Of a stretch of DNA of 64,000 bases, positions 59,401 to 64,000 are shown in pieces. The DNA is from Rehmannia glutinosa (lineage: Eukaryota > Streptophyta > Magnoliopsida > Lamiales > Orobanchaceae). The first letter of the stretch is position 1. Each line of letters starts with the position of its first letter. The translations under genes were made by a program, and so were the position numbers. The stretch is taken from contig JABTTQ020002182.1 of assembly GCA_016081115.2 (NCBI GenBank), positions 372,001 through 436,000 of the forward strand, in the 5' to 3' direction. Below the pieces are notes generated by a model, which saw only the letters and a list, made by a program, of their open reading frames with translations, did no database searches and was not told where the DNA came from.

Positions 59401-60823
59401 AACTGGAAGTCTATATATAATGTCTCTAATACAGTGAAATAATTTCTTTTCAACTAAATGTACTCTGTGTGTGTGCGTGTGTGTGGGTTGTGGTTTCTTG
59501 TTGAGTCTCTTGAAGTGCATGTTAAGTTGAATTCCATGTCTTGACAGGGGATGCTATTTCCAGGTTGGCAAATCAGTGAAACTTGGAATGTCAATTGCCA
59601 CAGCCTTCAGAATCGTGTTACAAACTTGGGCATCTTGGGTGGACAGTAAGATTAATCCTGAAAAAACACGCGTCTTCTTCCGAACTTTTGAACCATCTCA
59701 CTGGAGGTATACACGGCTGTGTGTTGAACAATAGTTTTCCATACTCTGAAAATTGAAAGTCTCTCTTTTTTGCCAGTGATATTAAATAAGACTTTTCCTT
59801 TCAATAGATTTTAGGGATAATTACAAAATACCCCTGAGGTTTGGGTTAATTACAAAAAACCCAGAAGTTTTTGAAAACTACAAAAACTCCTTGAGATTTG
59901 ATTTTGTATTACACTTTACCCCTTCATAAGCAAAAATATTTCAAACACTCCTTACTTTTGTAAAAATATTACAAATACCCCCTTACATTTAACACATAAT
60001 CAAACCTCAAGGGGTTTTTTGTAATTTTCAAAGTTCTCTGGGGTTGCATTTGGATGGGAGGACTTGGATTTGGGGAGAGGATTTAGGGAAGGATTTCAAA
60101 TGACTCCAAATAAGAAGGATTTGAAATCCTCCAAAATGACTCCAAAAATAGTTTCCAAGGATTTGAAAACCATTATAAAATGACTCCATCCAAACAACCT
60201 CAATGGATTTGTTATTGTGGATTTGAAATCCATAGCTCAAATCCTTCCATCCAAATGGAGCCTGGGTTTTTTGTAATTAACCCAAACCCCAGGGATAGTT
60301 TTTGTAATTATCCCTATATTTTAATGGTCTTTGTTGTTAGTATTGCAATTTCTTTCTCCAAAAAGGAATATGTCTACTTTTACGTAATGGTTATTAGCCA
60401 AACAAAGGTCCTTAGTGTGTTGGTTATTATTTCGTCTAAAGGGTTTATTACTCTTGATTTGTTTATGAAGTAGATGTATTTTCTAGGAGAGATTATTTTA
60501 AGAACTGGTTTTTTGTGTCTATCAGGAACCTAACTCTGCGGGAGTGCAATGTGACTAAGTTACCACTTTCTGAAGCTGAAGGAAAGGATTTTAGCCCATT
60601 TTCGGAAACCGTATTCGAGGTGGTAAATAATATGATAGTTCCTGTTACTGTTGTTCATATAACTCCCATGTCAGCATTTCGAAGCGATGCGCATGTGGGT
60701 ACCTGGAGTGACCGACCGTCTCTATCTGATTGTAGCCACTGGTGTCTACCTGGACTACCTGATATTTGGAATGAAATAGTCATTTTATATTTGCTTGGAA
60801 ACTATGAAGCTGCTTCTGAGTGA
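56435..60823 (+). CDS. TBL: Trichome-birefringence-like (TBL) protein, three coding exons
   Basis: Coding exons are 56435-57246, 59548-59706 and 60526-60823, giving 422 residues. Donors are AAC|GTAAGT and GGAG|GTATAC; acceptors are TTGACAG|GGG and ATCAG|GAA, with phases that join cleanly. TBL proteins are Golgi type II membrane proteins that O-acetylate cell-wall polysaccharides. A basic N-terminus precedes one membrane anchor at about residues 38-61. The TBL domain starts near CDVFDGNW (residue 87). GDSMSRTQWES with the GDS nucleophile is at 160-162, and the DxxH motif reads DCSH at 392-395, so both catalytic motifs are intact. WESLICLLM and the intron layout suggest the TBL10/11 branch, but the polysaccharide acted on cannot be read from sequence. 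A second in-frame ATG at 56453 is a possible alternative start. Confidence 0.9.
57247..59547 (+). other. TBL intron 1 (2301 bp)
   Basis: GTAAGT donor and CAG acceptor. It contains a MITE at 58426-58687 and otherwise ordinary AT-rich intron DNA, with a short GT microsatellite near 59467-59488. Confidence 0.85.
58426..58687. mobile_element. MITE in TBL intron 1
   Basis: Terminal inverted repeats TAGGGATAATTAC / GTAATTATCCC extend inward as CCCAGAGGTTTGGGCTAATTAC against its complement. TAGAAAA flanks both sides (58419-58425 and 58688-58694), a probable target duplication. There is no coding capacity. Confidence 0.75.
59812..60316. mobile_element. MITE in TBL intron 2, interrupted by a second MITE
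   Basis: The ends TAGGGATAATTAC / GTAATTATCCCTA and the CCTGAGGTTTGGGTTAATTAC block match the intron 1 MITE. The body is split at about 60044 by an unrelated element. Confidence 0.7.
60042..60268. mobile_element. Inner MITE nested in the intron 2 MITE
   Basis: Terminal inverted repeats GGTTGCATTTGGATGG and CCATCCAAATGGAGCC, with interior repeats of GGATTTGAAATCC and AAATGACTCCA. A CTGGG-like sequence lies at both junctions. It resembles the GxTTGGATGG MITEs common in plants; the superfamily is uncertain. Confidence 0.65.
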
Positions 60824-62010
60824 AAGCATACGGTAAGCTTAATTGCCTCATTGTCAATTTGTTAAGCTGTTTGGTGCGAATTTTTTTTATCCGAATGCTG
60901 TTTCATGCCTGAAAAAACATCTTGTGAACAAGCATCTAATCCCACGCCAATATTAGCAACCATCTCTTGTCACTCACTGCGGACAGGAGTTTAACTTAGC
61001 CGCTCATTAAGGGGAACAAAATCCCAGTTTAAAAAAATATTGTTTGCCTGTCGTAGATAGAGTGCTCTCGACTCCTGTTAGGTCCACTCTTATGCTCTTG
61101 GTCTTTTGTATAAATGGAAGGGATAGTTACAAAAACTACCATTGAGGTGTGGTCTAATTATTTCAAATTACAAATATCCCCTTAAGGTATTACAAAAAAG
61201 GTAACAATCTTTTGAAGTTTGTATTTACTTATCAAATACCCACTATCGAGCGTGTAATTTGTGAAATAGAAACAAATATCAAGAGGATATTTGTAATTTC
61301 AAAGATAGCTGGGTTTTGATGTAATTAGACTAAATTTGAGATTACTTTTGTAATTAACCCTTAATGATATCTTTAACGGGAAATGTTGAATTTGTAAGTT
61401 ACTAGTGGACCCCATGAAATTCGCCATATAGATATTTTTTATTTATCAGCTCATATATTTCCTAGCAGGTCCAATCTTCTACCTCATTTTTTGGTTGTTT
61501 ATTGCCTCTTGACACTGTCATAAACGTATTTCCACCTTGTACTTGATGACCATATCATACTAGTACTTCAACTACGGCATTTAACACATTTTTGTTTGTG
61601 ATGTTTTTAAGCTCACTCCTTACTCCGATAACAATTAACCAAGACCATAAATGGAACTTAATCATCTTCGTAGCCCATCCTGGGCAAAAATAAGGACAGA
61701 GCTATATTAATAGTGAAATGAAGACAAAACATTGGCCTATTGTTTTTCTTTGATCTTATGTATTTTGCCATATGATAATATGTTCTCTCATGTGCATCTG
61801 CAGACTTGTGAGTAGTGTCCCACGAGTCATGGTTGACCAAGATCCGGTTGGAGATCAGATAAATTTTGAGATGTGTATACTACATACAAGACAAAGGTCT
61901 TGAGAACAAAATGATTTTGGCTATTCATTTTCATTTCTTTTGAGAGAGTGAGAGAGCTAGCTTGTAGCCTTGTACTGTTGTAATTTCAGTCTACAACACA
62001 AAAAATGTTT
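60824..62010 (+). other. TBL 3' UTR, probably with an intron
   Basis: Ten bases after the stop, ACG|GTAAGC at 60832/60833 is a good donor. CATCTGCAG at 61795-61803 after a T-rich stretch is a good acceptor. The last exon would start ACTTGTGAGTAGTG and end near 61980-62010. A third MITE copy lies inside. The splice is inferred from consensus only. Confidence 0.4.
61119..61361. mobile_element. Third, diverged copy of the intronic MITE
   Basis: It starts AGGGATAGTTACAAAAACTA and ends TTTTGTAATTAACCCTTAA. The centre keeps the ATTACAAATATCCCC / GGATATTTGTAAT symmetry. It is more diverged than the two intron copies. Confidence 0.6.
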
Positions 62011-62324
62011 AGATAGCACAACATATAAGTTTTGTAAGGGCCGTTTTTCGTTATTCAATTTCATTTTCATTTTCGTCATGATAAAGTTTGCAGATAGTAT
62101 TTGTTGAGTCGAGATTTCAGCCATTTTCGTCCTCTGTCATTCTTTTGGTCACTCAGCTGAGTGTAGTTTCTGTTGATTCCGATGCTGTAAGTATTAGGTG
62201 ATCAATGTGATCAGAGCATAAGAATTGCAGAAAACTATGGATGCCCATCACCAGTATTTGGCATCGCATTGTTTATTGGCTTGGTTTGGTGGTTTTTATA
62301 CATGGTTTAAACATCTTCTATATC

Positions 62325-62355
<31 letters not shown>

Positions 62356-62740
62356 ATAGGATCTCATGTGTGCAGCCTCTTCCACCATGTACAGCGGTGT
62401 GGACAGATCCCATTCATCCATCCTAATCAATCAATGGTTCAGATTAGGCCTAAAAATACACCATTTTATATTTATTTTATATGTAAAAAGGGCAAATCGG
62501 TAACTATAAAAAATGGAGTAAAATAATACCATAATTACATACCTATAATTAAGGGATATATTGATTATCACTTTCCATAATGTAAACGCTGATTCAGAGC
62601 AAAAAATAGCGATTTAATTTTTCTCTCACCCTTCATTGATTAAAAACAACAGGAAAAAAAGAAATCTGCAAAAAAATCATAGAAACAATCCTATCCGCCA
62701 TTTTTGAATAACAAAGAAGGTGGTCGACATGGAGATATGC
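62010..62740. other. Intergenic DNA with a TA microsatellite
   Basis: A (TA)n run lies at about 62321-62353, directly followed by GGGATAGGATCTCATGTGTG, which may be a decayed transposon end. No gene is seen. Confidence 0.4.
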
Positions 62741-62744
62741 GTAT

Positions 62745-63135
62745 TTTGGTATACAAATATTTATAATATTGTGCTTTGGACGCATTATTTCGTGTATAGA
62801 TATGTATATTTTGGTGCTAATATAACATAAAATATGATGTGTTTGGATGTTTATTTGAGACTAAATATTGGTACTTAAATTGGTATACAAATATTGACAA
62901 TATTGTACATTGGTAGCATATTTTGGTGTATACATGTGCATACTTTGGTGCTTTATAATCATAAAAATATGGTATAAATATAATTCCATTACGGTACCCT
63001 AAAATCATATTTTGGTGTAAACTTGTCCAATATTTGGTGATAATGTAAGGATTGATGAGTGCATTGCTAGATGTTTAATTGAGAATATTGTATACTAATA
63101 TTGACAATATTGTATATTTTGAAAATTATTTTGTA
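62745..63135. repeat. Three diverged tandem units, ~130-200 bp
   Basis: GGTATACAAATATT ... AATATTGT..TTGG ... TTTTGGTG recurs starting at about 62748, 62880 and 63080. The units are AT-rich and non-coding. Confidence 0.5.
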
Positions 63136-63359
63136 TGTACATTTGATTGATTTGGTATACAAATATGATTTTTCAACATTACGCGTAGCTTTGATAACAC
63201 CACGTGCTTGCAAAAATCGAGAGAATAGATCCAATGAAAACACATAAAACAAAATTGCGGAAAAAAAAACAAGTTATCATCAAACAATTCAACCAAAAAA
63301 GGAAACGGGTCGCAACAAATGCATTTGTGTGTCGATAAAAACTAACTATATACCAACAA

Positions 63360-63525
63360 TTGTCTAATCGTATACCAATCTATAGCTAAGTTTTCATCAA
63401 TTCATATCCACAATTAAAATAAAAACAATTGAACTAATTGTATACCAAATATTTACTAAATCTATACCAAGTTATAGCTAATTTTTCATCAATTCATTTC
63501 CACGGGTACAATAAAACAAAATAGG
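63360..63525. repeat. Direct repeat, two ~65-bp units
   Basis: TATACCAATCTATAGCTAAG followed by TTTTCATCAATTCATATCCA (from about 63370) recurs as TATACCAAGTTATAGCTAAT plus TTTTCATCAATTCATTTCCA (from about 63465). Confidence 0.6.
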
Positions 63526-63665
63526 CCAAAAATATAAGCTATTTCTTGAGTTTGGGCATCGACGATTTCAAAGCGATTTGGCGTCTTGGACCTCTTGTTA
63601 ACATTACGCGCACCCTCGCTTCTACCACTGAAGATGCGAGGTCTTTTCATGTTTCCTCTTGCCAT
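63489..63665 (-). CDS. Unrecognised small ORF or first exon (58 codons)
   Basis: ATG at 63665, stop at 63489-63491. It reads MARGNMKRPRIFSGRSEGAR, then NVNKRSKTPNRFEIVDAQTQ, strongly basic with a possible nuclear localisation signal (KRPR, KRSK). The GC-richer 110 bp at 63550-63665 stands out from the AT-rich surroundings and looks coding. The last 16 residues are hydrophobic and may be intron read-through. I do not recognise the family; a first exon of a gene or transposon gene continuing leftward is possible. Confidence 0.3.
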   Translation of the reverse strand: MARGNMKRPRIFSGRSEGARNVNKRSKTPNRFEIVDAQTQEIAYIFGLFCFIVPVEMN

Positions 63666-64000
63666 TGAAAATTAAAAACCTGGTATTGAGAAACATGAAC
63701 TATATTAAAGATGCGGAACTCAAGCACAATATATCAAAAAAAAAAATACACCAACTAAACTAACTGGGCACTGTATGAACTCTAATTGTATACGAAAATA
63801 ATATCATGTCTAAGAAAAATGTATACAAAAAATAATAAGGGCCGATTCACCCAAAAATACACAAAATAAACCTAATTTAGCATTGTATGATATTTAATTG
63901 TATACCAAAATAATATTATTTCGACACTCTTTTTCATTATGGATTTCATGAGCAGTATATACATATATCCCTGTCTTTGTGTTTTTTCCTAATGCAGGCA
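63666..64000. other. AT-rich window end, no gene seen
   Basis: It repeats phrases such as TGTATACAAAAAATAATA and CTAACTGGGCACTGTATGA, and has no open frame with a domain. Confidence 0.4.

Larger units (their letters stand above)
59707..60525 (+). other. TBL intron 2 (819 bp)
   Basis: GTATAC donor and ATCAG acceptor. More than half of it is a nested pair of MITEs (59812-60316). Confidence 0.85.

Noticed and set aside
62321..62353. TA run as a Helitron or MITE border
   Set aside because: A plain microsatellite; no matching opposite end or target duplication could be found.

Overview
The window is nuclear DNA of a flowering plant, probably a eudicot. It carries an intron-containing trichome-birefringence-like (TBL) gene, a plant L1-type LINE with a ribonuclease H tail, plant Helitrons, a chromodomain Ty3-gypsy element with a tRNA-iMet primer site, and MITEs in introns. 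No rRNA, tRNA or CRISPR features were seen. Only the right-hand 8 kb looks like host genic DNA. About 53 kb is a nest of transposable elements.

Layout. 1-2564: AT-rich intergenic DNA with no recognisable gene. 2565-8426: a full-length but decayed L1-clade LINE on the + strand, with an 18-bp target-site duplication (one mismatch) and a short poly(A). 8499-8780: a hAT-like MITE. 8790-18074: a Helitron on the - strand (called V) with a broken Rep/helicase gene, a short conserved first exon, a tail resembling an RPA-like protein, a duplicated exon and a captured receptor-kinase fragment. 18075-41712 and 41837-55733: two internally deleted Helitrons of the same family (X and Y), lying head to tail behind V and separated by a 124-bp copy of V's 5' tail. 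After duplication, X and Y were hit by long-LTR Ty3-gypsy elements. X carries an element with LTR 19904-23952, internal region 23953-29718 and a truncated 3' LTR, then a repeated piece of flank, then an LTR at 31084-35128. X also holds a solo LTR at 37404-41549. Y holds solo LTRs at 41906-47238 (chimeric) and 51105-55468. All carry exact 5-bp target duplications (ACACT, TACAA, TTTAA, AAAAG).

55734-64000: a TBL-family polysaccharide O-acetyltransferase-type gene in three coding exons (56435-60823), probably with a spliced 3' UTR. Three related MITEs sit in its introns. A repeat-rich tail follows, with one unrecognised small ORF on the - strand.

The inferred order of events is LINE and Helitron V first, then X/Y tandem duplication, then LTR insertions, then LTR-LTR recombination to solo LTRs plus one microhomology-mediated duplication. 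The most unusual signals are non-coding and shared by all complete LTRs. One is a three-unit hairpin array in which the third unit changes both arms together. The other is a series of exon-like modules bounded by consensus splice sites. None of the transposon genes is intact, so the nest appears inactive in trans, with the caveat that some indels may be consensus errors.
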